64,000 nucleotides of DNA from Maribacter stanieri (GCF_900112245.1 NZ_FOYX01000003.1:186001-250000); one strand, 5' to 3'. Shown: positions 17,522-27,333, numbered from the stretch's first letter. The notes: a model not told the origin generated them from the letters alone. A program made the numbers and translations.

Positions 17522-19273
17522 ATGAAATACTCCGCTATACCTACCGCACAATCTATTGTTCAACATTGCCAGGCAAAGAATATTTCTAATATTGTTATAT
17601 CGCCAGGTTCAAGAAATGCACCATTAACAATTGCCTTTGCAGAGAATCCGTTTTTTAACTGTTACAGTATTGTTGATGAGCGTTGTGCTGCATTTTTTGC
17701 ATTAGGTATGGCGCAACAATTACAGGTTCCCGTAGTAGTTTTATGTACATCTGGTAGTGCGCTTTTAAATTATTATCCTGCTTTGGCGGAAGCTTATTTC
17801 AGCAACATTCCTCTTGTAGTTATTTCTGCAGATAGACCTATTTATAAACTAGGAATAGGGGATGGGCAAACTATTAATCAGCAGAACGTATTTAAGAATC
17901 ATATTGGATATTCGGCTAATTTAAAACAAGATGTAAGTCATGCTACAGAAAAGGTTTTACATTATAAACCAGAATGGATTATAGATGAGAATGTTAGTGA
18001 GGTTCAGCAGAAAATTCAAAGCTATAATGATGTTGAGCTAAATCATGCTTTTGAAATAGCAATGAATTTAAACCATCCAGTTCATATAAATGCTCCTTTT
18101 GAAGAGCCCTTATATAATACGTTAACTGAAAATATAATTACACCAAGAATAGATGCTGTTAAAGTTGGGGAAGTTACTCAGCCGAATATAGAGTATCATA
18201 AAAATATTTGGAATATTGCTGTTCGAAAAATGATTCTAGTAGGAGTGAGCACTCCTGGTACTGTTAAAGATTATATTTTAGAACATTTGGCAAATGATCC
18301 AAGCGTTTTGGTTTTGACCGAGACTACATCAAACATACATCATCCTAATTTTTTCAACAGTATAGATTCGCTGATTGCACCTATTGATATGCATGAAAAT
18401 AAATTTGAGCAATTCAATCAATTGCAACCTGATGTATTGGTAACTTTTGGTGGTTTAATTGTTTCTAAAAAAGTAAAAGCATTTTTAAGAAAATATAAAC
18501 CAGAACATCATTGGCATATTGGTGGTCAACAAGCTAATGATACTTTTTTCTGTCTAGAAGAGCATATCAAAGTTTCTGTAAATACTTTTTTTGATAAGAT
18601 GTATGCAGATTCAATTGTATTAAAGAGTGATTATTTTGAAAAATGGAATCAAGTAAAACAGAAGTTTGAACAAAAAAGAGATTTATATTTAAAAGAGATT
18701 CCTTTTTCAGATTTCTTGGCTTTCAGTGAAATATTGAAATCTGTACCCAATGAGTATATGCTTCAGTTGGCCAATAGTTCTACAATTAGATATACTCAGT
18801 TATTTAATTTCAATACTACTTTAAAAGTCTTTTGCAATAGAGGTACAAGTGGTATTGATGGTAGTACATCTACAGCTATAGGGGCATCTATAGGTAATAA
18901 CTCTCCAACACTTTTTATTACGGGTGATCTTAGTTTTTTCTATGATAGCAATGCATTATGGAACAACTATATCAAAAGTAATTTTAGAATCATTGTAATA
19001 AATAATAAAGGAGGTGGTATTTTTAGAATACTACCTGGAAAAGAAAACTCAGATGTTTTTGAGACTTATTTTGAGACTAGGCACACTTTAACTGCAGAGC
19101 ATCTTTGTAGTATGTATGGGTTGGATTATAGAAAGGCAAAATCAACTCAGGAACTCCAGGATGAATTAAGTTACTTTTTCAAAGAATCGGCTCGTCCGCA
19201 ATTACTGGAAATTACTACGCCTGCATTAAAGAACGATAAAATTTTGATTGATTATTTTCGTTTCATATCTTAG
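17522..19273 (+). CDS. menD: SEPHCHC synthase (2-succinyl-5-enolpyruvyl-6-hydroxy-3-cyclohexene-1-carboxylate synthase)
   Basis: A 583-residue thiamine-diphosphate enzyme that adds the 2-oxoglutarate-derived succinyl semialdehyde to isochorismate. N-terminal domain: VISPGSRNAPLTIAFA and DERCAAFFALGMA with the catalytic Glu. C-terminal TPP domain: NRGTSGIDGSTSTAIGAS, TGDLSFFYDSNALW (Mg/TPP motif) and INNKGGGIFRILPG. The start is at ATG 17522; a more upstream TTG would lie inside the promoter and adds no conserved sequence. A DUF2853 gene starts 31 nt downstream. Confidence 0.96.
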   Translation: MKYSAIPTAQSIVQHCQAKNISNIVISPGSRNAPLTIAFAENPFFNCYSIVDERCAAFFALGMAQQLQVPVVVLCTSGSALLNYYPALAEAYFSNIPLVVISADRPIYKLGIGDGQTINQQNVFKNHIGYSANLKQDVSHATEKVLHYKPEWIIDENVSEVQQKIQSYNDVELNHAFEIAMNLNHPVHINAPFEEPLYNTLTENIITPRIDAVKVGEVTQPNIEYHKNIWNIAVRKMILVGVSTPGTVKDYILEHLANDPSVLVLTETTSNIHHPNFFNSIDSLIAPIDMHENKFEQFNQLQPDVLVTFGGLIVSKKVKAFLRKYKPEHHWHIGGQQANDTFFCLEEHIKVSVNTFFDKMYADSIVLKSDYFEKWNQVKQKFEQKRDLYLKEIPFSDFLAFSEILKSVPNEYMLQLANSSTIRYTQLFNFNTTLKVFCNRGTSGIDGSTSTAIGASIGNNSPTLFITGDLSFFYDSNALWNNYIKSNFRIIVINNKGGGIFRILPGKENSDVFETYFETRHTLTAEHLCSMYGLDYRKAKSTQELQDELSYFFKESARPQLLEITTPALKNDKILIDYFRFIS

Positions 19274-19304
19274 GGGTGTATTAACCATTAATTATACATT
19301 TAAC

Positions 19305-19649
19305 ATGAGTAAAAGAGACGATTTAATCGAAAAGTATGCTGCGGACATCAAAGATAAATTTGGTGAAAATGCAGATATGGACTTGCTTAAAAAAGTAACC
19401 GTTGGTTTAGGACCATCAATTTACAATATCGATGCTTCAAAAGTATCTGGTAGTGATCAAAAAGAATTGGATACTGTAAAGAACAATTACTTGATCAAAA
19501 AATTAGGTCTTGCCGATGATTCTAAATTAGATGACGCTATAAAAACTGTTATGGACAAGTACGGTTCTTCTAACAGAAATAAGCATAGAGCAGTTATCTA
19601 TTACAAGCTTTGTCAACATTTCAATAAAGCATCTGTTTACGATAAATAG
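19305..19649 (+). CDS. DUF2853 family protein
   Basis: A 114-residue acidic/basic helical cytoplasmic protein. It begins MSKRDDLIEKYAADIKDKFG, which matches the DUF2853 family, found as a stand-alone protein in Bacteroidota and Alphaproteobacteria. ATG 19305 is chosen over an upstream in-frame codon that would overlap menD. Function is unknown. It sits 31 nt after menD and is closed by a strong terminator, so it is the last gene of that transcript. The positioning next to men genes may be coincidental. Confidence 0.8.
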   Translation: MSKRDDLIEKYAADIKDKFGENADMDLLKKVTVGLGPSIYNIDASKVSGSDQKELDTVKNNYLIKKLGLADDSKLDDAIKTVMDKYGSSNRNKHRAVIYYKLCQHFNKASVYDK

Positions 19650-19670
19650 TCAGATGTCAAATATTTTGAA

Positions 19671-19704
19671 GACCGTTACCATTTTGGTAACGGTCTTTTT
19701 TTTT
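19671..19704 (+). terminator. terminator after the DUF2853 gene
   Basis: GACCGTTACC (19671-19680), ATTTT loop, GGTAACGGTC (19686-19695), then nine or more T. Confidence 0.92.
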
Positions 19705-19745
19705 TACGTGAAGATTTTTAATATTTAAAAATGTAATTTTGCAAC

Positions 19746-20582
19746 ATGATAGAATTAGGACGTAAAAACAATCTTGAGATATTAAGAGATACCAGTGTTG
19801 GTCTTTTTTTAGGTGATGAAGAAGGAAATGATGTTTTGTTACCAAATAAATATGTTCCTGCCGAATATGAAATAGGAGCTAAAATAACAGTTTTTTGTTA
19901 TTTGGATTATGATGAAAGACCTGTTGCAACTACCTTAGAGCCAGACATTATGTTGGGTGAATTTAGGTTGTTACAGGTGGCTGAAGTAAATGAATTCGGT
20001 GCCTTTATGCAATGGGGTCTAGAAAAGCATCTTTTAGTTCCTTTTAGAGAACAACGTGTAAAGATGAAAGAAGGACAGTGGTACGTGGTACACTGTTATT
20101 TAGATGACCGTTCAGGTAGATTAGTGGCTTCAAACAAATTAGATAGATTTTTAAGTAATGATACTATTGACCTTAAAGAATGGGAGCAGGTAGATTTGGT
20201 GGTTACAAGACAAACCGATTTAGGTTGGGAAGTAATTGTAAACGAAAAACATAAAGGTCTAGTTTATTTTAATGAAGTATTTAAACCAATTAATATTGGC
20301 GATGTAATACCTGGTTGTATTAAGACCATTAGGAAAGACAATAAATTAGATATCTCATTACAACCTTTAGGTGCTAAGGTTTTAGAACCTGCTGCTAATA
20401 AGATTTATGAAGTTTTGGTTGAGAGCGGTGGCTTTTTAGGTTTGCACGATAAATCTGCTCCAGAGGAGATTAGAGATGTTTTTCAAATGAGTAAAAAGAC
20501 CTTTAAAAAAGGATTAGGTACTCTATATAAAGAAAGAAAAATTAAGATTGAATCTGACGGTATCAGTTTGCTGGATGAATAA
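19746..20582 (+). CDS. S1-type RNA-binding protein, CvfB-like
   Basis: A 278-residue protein with tandem S1-like beta-barrels and a C-terminal winged-helix, the layout of CvfB/YitL. Visible parts are a first barrel (about 1-65), a second (GEFRLLQVAEVNEFGAFMQWGLEKHLLVPF, about 70-140), a third near 150-210, and the C-terminal MSKKTFKKGLGTLYKERKI helix-turn-helix. CvfB binds RNA and affects virulence gene expression in Staphylococcus; the role here is not known. TAATTTTG (19734-19741) lies 4 nt before the ATG, so the mRNA may be leaderless. Confidence 0.85.
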   Translation: MIELGRKNNLEILRDTSVGLFLGDEEGNDVLLPNKYVPAEYEIGAKITVFCYLDYDERPVATTLEPDIMLGEFRLLQVAEVNEFGAFMQWGLEKHLLVPFREQRVKMKEGQWYVVHCYLDDRSGRLVASNKLDRFLSNDTIDLKEWEQVDLVVTRQTDLGWEVIVNEKHKGLVYFNEVFKPINIGDVIPGCIKTIRKDNKLDISLQPLGAKVLEPAANKIYEVLVESGGFLGLHDKSAPEEIRDVFQMSKKTFKKGLGTLYKERKIKIESDGISLLDE

Positions 20583-20752
20583 TAACTAAAAGTAAGAAAA
20601 TTCTTATATATTTGATTTTCAACCGAATATCTTAAAAAAACATCGTGTTTATTGCGATAAATTACTTTTAATTTTATTTTTGTATGAATTGAAAAGTTAT
20701 TAACAATTTTTGACTTACATTTAGGTTTTAAGCTTAAAAATTACCCCTGTAT

Positions 20753-21361
20753 ATGCCTTTTATAGAAGAAAGCGATTTATTAGAATTACATAAAGACGTC
20801 GATAAAGCACAAATTATTAATGAGCGTTTATTAGATCAGATAAAGTTCAAGAACAAAGAATTAAAGAAGAGTAAGATACAGCGTAATATTTTAGCTGGTA
20901 TTACTGGTCTATTCTTAATAGGTGGTTTGGCTTTTACATCTTTTACAGCAGGCTTGTCAAGTTCAGGAGGATTCAATAGAAAAGCTTCTAACGATTTAGT
21001 TTTGACATCTATTGATAGTGTTGATGCTATTAGAACTCGTTTAGAAAACTTAAAAGAACAAAATGAGGAATTAAGCTTGGTAAAGGAATTTTACTTGGCT
21101 AAAGAGTTTTTACAAAAAGAGAAAATTTATTCAGTACAGGTTAAATCCTTTGTTGATAATAATGTGACTTTAGCTTCTGAAGCACTTACCAATACACTAT
21201 TTGTTAAAACCAATCCTTTTTATTCCTACTCTTTAGGAAACTTTGAAACTTTAGAAGAAGCTCAATCTTTTAGAAAACAGTTGGTAGATATTGGCTTTGG
21301 TGATGCCTTTGTTGCTTCTTATCAAGACGGTAAGAGAATTCAAATAGAAGATCCTTTTTAG
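20753..21361 (+). CDS. membrane-anchored SPOR-like protein, unknown function
   Basis: A 202-residue protein: a charged coiled-coil N-terminus (1-42), one transmembrane helix (about 46-68, ILAGITGLFLIGGLAFTSF), a helical segment (85-120), and a C-terminal domain (125-200) with IYSVQVKSFVDN and YSLGNFETLEEAQSFRKQLVDIGFGDAFVASYQDG. This last part resembles the SPOR fold (a repeat of G.F.....A...) that binds peptidoglycan glycan strands, though I am not certain. The stop codon shares one base with the GTG start of menA, so the two genes are translationally coupled. Confidence 0.65.
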   Translation: MPFIEESDLLELHKDVDKAQIINERLLDQIKFKNKELKKSKIQRNILAGITGLFLIGGLAFTSFTAGLSSSGGFNRKASNDLVLTSIDSVDAIRTRLENLKEQNEELSLVKEFYLAKEFLQKEKIYSVQVKSFVDNNVTLASEALTNTLFVKTNPFYSYSLGNFETLEEAQSFRKQLVDIGFGDAFVASYQDGKRIQIEDPF

Positions 21362-22269
21362 TGACTAAAGTTAAAGCTTGGCTTAACGCAGCAAGACTTA
21401 GAACGCTTCCTTTGTCAATTTCGGGTATTCTTGTAGGTACTGCTATTGCAGCATTTCATAATGCTACTAATGTTTGCATTTTTATTCTTGCCATTCTTAC
21501 GACTATTGGTTTACAGGTAACTTCCAATTTTGCCAACGATTATGGTGATGGGGTTAAAGGTACTGACGGTGACGATAGGGTAGGGCCAAAACGAGCAATG
21601 CAAAGCGGACTTTTAACCGCTAAGCAGTTAAAGAGTGGCATATATATCAGTGTTGTTATTAATGCTATTTTAATTATTCTGTTAATTCTTACCTCCTTTG
21701 GATTAGATGATATTTTATACCCTATATTATTTTTAGGTCTTGGTGGTTTTGCTATTTGGGCGGCAATTAAATATACAGTTGGCAAATCTGCATATGGCTA
21801 TAATGGTCTAGGTGATATTTTTGTTTTTATATTCTTTGGATTGGTAAGTGTTTTAGGTTCAATATTTTTGTTTCTGAAATCTATTCCTTTTAACTCAATT
21901 TTGCCGGCAATCGCAATAGGGCTATTAAGTGTTGGGGTTCTTAATCTCAACAATATGAGAGATATAAAATCTGATACCACAGTAGGTAAAAATACGATGG
22001 TAGTAAAAATGGGATTGTCTAAAGCAAAAAAATACCATTATTCGTTGCTGATAATCTCAGTATTATGCCTGTTTTGGTATGTATTTACAACAAATGCATC
22101 GCTGTTACGTTATGTAAGTCTTATTGGCTATGTGCCAGTGTTCTTTCATATGAGAAAAGTAGCGGTAACTTTAAACGAGGCAGAACTTGATCCTGAGCTT
22201 AAAAAAGTGGCATTAAGCACCTTTTTGATCGCACTATTGTTTTTTATTAGTTATTATTATTTTTTGTAA
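21361..22269 (+). CDS. menA: 1,4-dihydroxy-2-naphthoate octaprenyltransferase
   Basis: A 302-residue UbiA-type integral membrane prenyltransferase with about eight hydrophobic helices. It attaches the polyprenyl chain to DHNA to give demethylmenaquinone. The first aspartate-rich motif is NDYGDGVKGTDGDDR (about 60-74), preceded by ARLRTLPLSISGILVG; the second is NNMRDIKSDTTVGKNT (about 198-213). The start is GTG at 21361; no ATG near the N-terminus keeps the RLRTLPLS motif. It overlaps the preceding gene by one base. Confidence 0.95.
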   Translation: MTKVKAWLNAARLRTLPLSISGILVGTAIAAFHNATNVCIFILAILTTIGLQVTSNFANDYGDGVKGTDGDDRVGPKRAMQSGLLTAKQLKSGIYISVVINAILIILLILTSFGLDDILYPILFLGLGGFAIWAAIKYTVGKSAYGYNGLGDIFVFIFFGLVSVLGSIFLFLKSIPFNSILPAIAIGLLSVGVLNLNNMRDIKSDTTVGKNTMVVKMGLSKAKKYHYSLLIISVLCLFWYVFTTNASLLRYVSLIGYVPVFFHMRKVAVTLNEAELDPELKKVALSTFLIALLFFISYYYFL

Positions 22270-22301
22270 TTTTGAGTATAACCCACAAACCATTTTAAGC
22301 C

Positions 22302-23063
22302 TTGGAACAACCCATAAAAATTCTAATTGTTGAGGATAATGTCATCATAGCAGATGATATGCAATCTATGCTAGAGGAAATAGGATATGAAATTGTTGAT
22401 AACGTAATTGTTTATGAACAGGCTGTTGAAGTTTTAAAAACCCAACAGGTAGATCTAGTTCTTATTGATATCATTTTAGCTTCAGATAAAACGGGTATTG
22501 ACTTAGGTAAGCATATTAGAGAGAATTACGATATTCCTTTCATTTTTGTAACATCTAACTCAGACCGTGCTACGGTTGAGAATGCTAAAACTGTAAAGCC
22601 GAATGGATATTTGGTAAAACCTTTTGAGCAGCAAGATTTATATACTTCTATAGAAATAGCATTATCTAATTTTATATATGGAAAGCAAAATGCTAGTAAT
22701 AGTACTGCTCCACAAGATAATACCGAAGATGTGCCGTTGTCAAATTCAATCTTGAAAGATTCAATTTTTGTTAAAAAACAGCATTTATACTATAGAATAC
22801 AATTCGGGGATATTCAATTTATTAAAGCCGATAATGTATACTTAGAAGTTAATACGATTGATAAGAAGTTTTTGGTACGATCGCCTTTAAAAGATTATTT
22901 AGAGAAATTACCGCAGAACAAATTCTACAGAGCACATAAATCTTACATTGTAAATGTAGATCATATTGATGCTATTAATTCTAAAGATATCATGATTAAC
23001 AATACGTTGATACCAATTTCTAAAGATTTTAAAGAATTTATTATTTCAGCTATGAATTCATAA
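22302..23063 (+). CDS. LytTR-family response regulator
   Basis: A 253-residue regulator. The receiver domain (about 5-120) has the acidic VEDN pocket, the phosphoacceptor Asp in LVLIDIILAS, and the VTSN and VKPF switch residues. A linker (122-150) leads to a C-terminal LytTR DNA-binding domain with FIKADNVYLEV and FYRAHKSYIVN. It starts at TTG 22302: the next in-frame ATG would remove the acidic pocket. It follows menA by 32 nt. A terminator (23083-23110) and 400 nt then precede the histidine kinase gene, its probable partner. Confidence 0.9.
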   Translation: MEQPIKILIVEDNVIIADDMQSMLEEIGYEIVDNVIVYEQAVEVLKTQQVDLVLIDIILASDKTGIDLGKHIRENYDIPFIFVTSNSDRATVENAKTVKPNGYLVKPFEQQDLYTSIEIALSNFIYGKQNASNSTAPQDNTEDVPLSNSILKDSIFVKKQHLYYRIQFGDIQFIKADNVYLEVNTIDKKFLVRSPLKDYLEKLPQNKFYRAHKSYIVNVDHIDAINSKDIMINNTLIPISKDFKEFIISAMNS

Positions 23064-23082
23064 GCCACGATTTATAACATAT

Positions 23083-23110
23083 AAAAACACCTTTTTAAGG
23101 TGTTTTTTTT
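23083..23110 (+). terminator. terminator after the response regulator gene
   Basis: AAAAACACCTT (23083-23093), TTT loop, AAGGTGTTTTT (23097-23107), then T. Confidence 0.85.
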
Positions 23111-23467
23111 TGAATTAATTTCAGATAAAAGGTGTTTATTCATCGTTAAAAGGTATCTTTTTGCCGTTGTATAACGTATTTGTAAAGGTGAAAATCGTTT
23201 CACCACAATTATTGATAGTTACACAACAAATAATGCGAGTTCCTATGGCTTATTTATAATTTTGAGGTAATAGGAATTGAAGCGTTTTTATCCCTAAATG
23301 TGTTTTTAAAATAGGGATTGACCACAATTTTTATAGAATTTTTAAAAAGTACGTAGAACACGCTTTTTGAACTTATTGTTAGTTGATGGTCAATTAACAA
23401 TAGCTCACAACAAAAATTTAGTAGGATCAGGTATTAGGTTTAAGTTTGATTCTGCTTTTATTGAGAT
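23111..23467. promoter_or_regulatory. 357-nt gene-free region with three inverted repeats before the kinase gene
   Basis: No ORF is supported here. Inverted repeats seen are GGTGAAA-ATCG-TTTCACC (23187-23204), ATCCCTA / TAGGGAT (23290-23296 and 23312-23318) and TTGTTAGTTGA-TGG-TCAATTAACAA (23376-23400, one G/A mismatch). TAATTTTG (23257-23264) and TAAGTTTG (23441-23448) match the -7 consensus but lack a well-placed TTG. Likely an operator region or structured leader for the kinase. Confidence 0.4.
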
Positions 23468-25438
23468 ATGAAAAAACATTTTATTTTGAGATTTATATGC
23501 ACTGTGTTTTTTAGTGCTTTTACGTGCCTTGTAATTGCGCAAGATAATGTGCAGACTCAGAATGAAGATTACTACAAGCAATTTCAAGATTTAGAGAACG
23601 GTGAATTACGTTCATTCTTCTTTTTTAATACACCAAACCGTTATAATCAGAACTCCCCTTACGATTGGTTAGATACTGTGAAGGTTTATCTAAACAGTTC
23701 TGAGAAGACTAAAGATTCAGTTTCAATTCGTAATTATCAGCTTATAGAGTCTCAAATTTATTATGATTTGGGGAATTATGAGAAGAGTTTGGGCATTGCT
23801 AGACCTCTGTATGAAGATTTAGAAAAATTAGATATAGAATCTAAGCAAACAATTCTCGGTATTTTGGATAGCAATTATGCTATGTTACAATTGTACGATA
23901 AGCAAATTGAGATAAGAAGAGTTAAGCGTGAGTTAGGCTTGACTAACGATGTCGCCTTTTATGACATTTATGCAAGTCTTGGTCAGTATAGAAAAGCTAT
24001 GCGTGATTATATGACCGAGGAGAAAAAAGAATTAAAAGAAGATGATTACTACGGTCAAGCTATTTATAATAATACTATTGGTAATTACTTAAGATTAGAT
24101 AAATCTACACCTACATCTCTTAGTTATTTTAAAAAAGCCGAAGGATTAATAAAGGTTTTCTTAAGTGATGTAACTAATCAGCATTCTGATAAAGAAATTG
24201 CTGATGGTAGAATTCTAAATGGTATTATAATTGGTAATATTGGTAAGTGTCATGTTCAGTTAGGAGAATATGAAAAGGCAATTCCGTTTCTAGAAGAGAG
24301 TAGGGAAATTATCAAAAAATATAATAAGAGTAAATTTTCATCAGATATTATTGAGAACACTTTAGCTTTAGCGGAATGTTATTTGAAATTAGATAATTAC
24401 GCCAAAGCCACTGACTATTTAAGTGACGACCTTAATCCTATTAAATCTGATAACATTTTAAAACGAAATAGAATCTATGCGGATTACTATTTTAAAACAG
24501 GAGATTTTAAAAATTCAACGGTTTACTTAAAAAAGAATATAAGAATTAGAGATTCTATTGATGCTCTGGCATCAAATATTAAAAACCAACAATTAACATC
24601 TGTTGTTGCACAAGATTTAGAGAATTCTAGAAAAATGATGGAGCAACAAAAGGCTCAGTTAGAAGAATCTAGAAAAGATATTAAAGCAAGGGATGATAAA
24701 ATTAGTTTGGTGTTTGTTTCCTTGATATTTACACTGATTGGTTTTGCTGGTTTAGTTTATGCATACTTAAAAAGTATAAAGAATCAACGTTTAATAGCAG
24801 AGCAGAAGTTCATCATAGAAAATTCATTGGTAGAGAAAGATTCATTACTTAAAGAAATTCATCATAGGGTTAAAAACAACTTACAAATGGTTTCTAGTTT
24901 GTTGAGCTTACAAACTAAGAATACACGTAGTAAAGCCGCAATAGAAGCATTAGAGGAAGGGAAAAGTAGGGTGAAAGCTATGGCTTTAATTCACCAGAAA
25001 TTATATCAAAATGACGATTTATCTGTTATTGAAATGCAAGGGTATATTGAAAGCTTAATTAATAGTATACAATCCGTTTATAAGAAAGGCGGACATAATA
25101 TTAGTATTACTATTGATGCGGAAGGCGTTGAGCTAGATATCGATAGAGCAATTCCATTTGGTCTTATATTAAACGAACTTGTTTCCAACTCATTTAAATA
25201 TGCATTTCCAGATGATGATAGCGATGGCAAAATCTATATTCACTTACGTAAAATATTAGGTCAAGAAGGCTTTTTTGAATATACCGATAATGGCATTGGT
25301 TTACCTGAAGATTCAGAAGAGCGTGCTAATTCTTCAATGGGAATACGTCTTATGAGTAGATTAGCAAATCAACTCCAGACTTCATTGAATACAGATAAAA
25401 CGCAAGATGGAGTTCGTTTTTGGTTTAATTTTAAATAG
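23468..25438 (+). CDS. TPR-containing sensor histidine kinase, HisKA_2 type
   Basis: A 656-residue kinase. There is a signal peptide or N-terminal anchor (1-25, ending in VIAQ), then an extracytoplasmic region of TPR-like helix pairs (about 90-365), a coiled coil (380-410) and a transmembrane helix (412-434). The cytoplasmic part has the HisKA_2 box SLLKEIHHRVKNNLQM with the phosphoacceptor His at 465 or 466, then a HATPase_c domain with ILNELVSNSFKYAF (N box) and YTDNGIGLPE (G1 box). The preceding LytTR regulator is its likely substrate. The TPR array suggests it senses a peptide or protein outside the membrane. Confidence 0.88.
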   Translation: MKKHFILRFICTVFFSAFTCLVIAQDNVQTQNEDYYKQFQDLENGELRSFFFFNTPNRYNQNSPYDWLDTVKVYLNSSEKTKDSVSIRNYQLIESQIYYDLGNYEKSLGIARPLYEDLEKLDIESKQTILGILDSNYAMLQLYDKQIEIRRVKRELGLTNDVAFYDIYASLGQYRKAMRDYMTEEKKELKEDDYYGQAIYNNTIGNYLRLDKSTPTSLSYFKKAEGLIKVFLSDVTNQHSDKEIADGRILNGIIIGNIGKCHVQLGEYEKAIPFLEESREIIKKYNKSKFSSDIIENTLALAECYLKLDNYAKATDYLSDDLNPIKSDNILKRNRIYADYYFKTGDFKNSTVYLKKNIRIRDSIDALASNIKNQQLTSVVAQDLENSRKMMEQQKAQLEESRKDIKARDDKISLVFVSLIFTLIGFAGLVYAYLKSIKNQRLIAEQKFIIENSLVEKDSLLKEIHHRVKNNLQMVSSLLSLQTKNTRSKAAIEALEEGKSRVKAMALIHQKLYQNDDLSVIEMQGYIESLINSIQSVYKKGGHNISITIDAEGVELDIDRAIPFGLILNELVSNSFKYAFPDDDSDGKIYIHLRKILGQEGFFEYTDNGIGLPEDSEERANSSMGIRLMSRLANQLQTSLNTDKTQDGVRFWFNFK

Positions 25439-25440
25439 GG

Positions 25441-26235
25441 TTACCTAACCTTACTTTTTAAAACCACTTTATGTAATAATTTTGGGAAGAATCTTTTCAA
25501 GTAAATACCAAACTTTTCTTTACCACCAATGTAAGTTTCAAAGCGGTTCTTTTTAATTGCGGTAATAATTTGTGCAGCACATTTTTCTACAGGCATACCA
25601 TTTTCGGTTGCGGCATCTTCTTTCTGTAAAGCGGAACCGTCACCGGTAAGTGCATTTTTAGCCACATTGGTTTGTATAAATCCTGGGCAAATAATAGATA
25701 TATTAACATTATCCTTTTCATGCTCCATTCTTAATGCATCAAAGAAACCATGTAGTGCATGTTTAGCACCACAGTATCCTGAGCGGTATGGCGAAGCAAA
25801 TTTGCCCATTAAGCTAGTAATGGTAACGAAATGTCCACTTTTTTGCGCGATAAAATAAGGTAAGAGGTGTTTGGTCAATTTAATAGTACCCAGATAATTA
25901 ACATCTATCATTTGCTGATATACTTCAAATTTGGTGTCAATAATAAGAGAACGTTGGCTAAGTCCGCCGTTATTAACTAAAATGTCAATTTTTCCAAAAA
26001 TAGAATGCGCGTTTTCAGTAATACTCTCTAGTGTGTTAAATTGGGCTAGGTCTAAAGGTAGAACGATTGCATTTTCAGCAAATTTACAGTTACTTTTGAC
26101 TTTTAATAATGCATCTTCCCTTCTAGCGGAAAGGATTATTTTTGCTCCTAGATTATTTAATTGATATGCCAATGCTTCTCCAATTCCAGAGGATGCCCCC
26201 GTTATCCAAATCACCTTATTCTTCATACTTGTCAT
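25441..26235 (-). CDS. short-chain dehydrogenase/reductase
   Basis: A 264-residue SDR enzyme. It has the cofactor motif TGASSGIGEALA (about 12-23), NNGG (about 88-91), the catalytic Ser in VTITSLMGK, and YCGAKHAL (the YxxxK pair near 157-161), followed by ICPGFIQTNVAKNAL. The best match is the DltE/YqjQ-type classical SDR group; the substrate is unknown. It is convergent with the kinase gene (2 nt between stops) and divergent from menC, with 45 nt between the start codons. Confidence 0.87.
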   Translation of the reverse strand: MTSMKNKVIWITGASSGIGEALAYQLNNLGAKIILSARREDALLKVKSNCKFAENAIVLPLDLAQFNTLESITENAHSIFGKIDILVNNGGLSQRSLIIDTKFEVYQQMIDVNYLGTIKLTKHLLPYFIAQKSGHFVTITSLMGKFASPYRSGYCGAKHALHGFFDALRMEHEKDNVNISIICPGFIQTNVAKNALTGDGSALQKEDAATENGMPVEKCAAQIITAIKKNRFETYIGGKEKFGIYLKRFFPKLLHKVVLKSKVR

Positions 26236-26280
26236 TCAATCGTTATTAAACTCAAAATATAGTTAAATTTGAAGGATTAT

Positions 26281-27333
26281 ATGAAGGCTACATTTAAAAA
26301 GTATCTCCTAAATTTTAAAAATCCGAGTGGCACATCTAGAGGTGTTTTGCGTACTAAGGAGACCTATTTTCTTTTTTTAGAAGAAGCGGGAGCATGGGGT
26401 GTTGGTGAATGTGGATTATTTAGAGGGCTAAGTTTTGACGATGTTCCTGAATTTGAAGAAAAGTGCACTTGGGTTAGCAATAATATTGATTTAGGTAAAG
26501 ATGAATTACAAAAGCAGTTGCAAAATTTTCCCAGTATTCAATTCGGCGTAGAACAGGCTTTTATGTCGCTGCGTTCTAAAAATCCGTTTCATCTTTTTGA
26601 ATCTACTTTTTTAAATCATCAAGAGCCAATTTCCATAAACGGATTGGTTTGGATGGGTGATAAAGAATTTATGCATCAACAAATAGAGGATAAACTAAAT
26701 GATGGTTTCTCTTGTATAAAAATGAAAATTGGAGCAATAGATTTCGATACTGAAATAGCATTGTTAAAATCTATTAGACAACGTTATTCAAAAGAAGCTA
26801 TTGAATTACGTGTAGATGCCAACGGAGCATTTTCTCCACAAGAAGCTTTATCTAAGCTAGATGTTTTATCTAAACTAGATTTACATTCTATTGAACAGCC
26901 TATTAAGCAAGGGCAAATAGAAGAAATGAAAAAGCTTTGTAGCAATACACCTCTGCCGATTGCTTTAGACGAAGAACTTATTGGTATTGTAGATGTAACA
27001 AAAAAGGCAGAAGTGCTACAAACTATACAGCCGCAATTTATTATTTTAAAACCAAGTTTGGTAGGTGGCTTTGCAGGAAGCAGTGAATGGATTTCTATTG
27101 CAGAAAAGAATAATATAGGGTGGTGGGTAACGAGTGCATTAGAAAGTAATATTGGTTTAAATGCTATTGCGCAGTGGACGGCTACGCTACATAATGAAAT
27201 GCCGCAAGGGTTAGGCACCGGATCTCTTTTTACAAATAATATAGAGAGTCCGTTAGAAGTTGATAATGGAGGCTTGTTTTATAACAGCTCTAAAAAATGG
27301 AATAAGAATTTAATTGAAAGTTTATGTATATAG
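26281..27333 (+). CDS. menC: o-succinylbenzoate synthase
   Basis: A 350-residue enolase-superfamily enzyme that dehydrates SHCHC to o-succinylbenzoate. The barrel carries the catalytic Lys in IKMKIGAIDFD, the metal ligands in LRVDANGAF, EQP and DEELIG, and the second Lys in FIILKPSLVGG. ATG 26281 is preferred to the upstream in-frame TTG because it yields the family-typical N-terminal strand. TAAATTTG lies at 26264-26271 without a clear -33. The CPBP gene starts 10 nt before its stop. Confidence 0.9.
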   Translation: MKATFKKYLLNFKNPSGTSRGVLRTKETYFLFLEEAGAWGVGECGLFRGLSFDDVPEFEEKCTWVSNNIDLGKDELQKQLQNFPSIQFGVEQAFMSLRSKNPFHLFESTFLNHQEPISINGLVWMGDKEFMHQQIEDKLNDGFSCIKMKIGAIDFDTEIALLKSIRQRYSKEAIELRVDANGAFSPQEALSKLDVLSKLDLHSIEQPIKQGQIEEMKKLCSNTPLPIALDEELIGIVDVTKKAEVLQTIQPQFIILKPSLVGGFAGSSEWISIAEKNNIGWWVTSALESNIGLNAIAQWTATLHNEMPQGLGTGSLFTNNIESPLEVDNGGLFYNSSKKWNKNLIESLCI

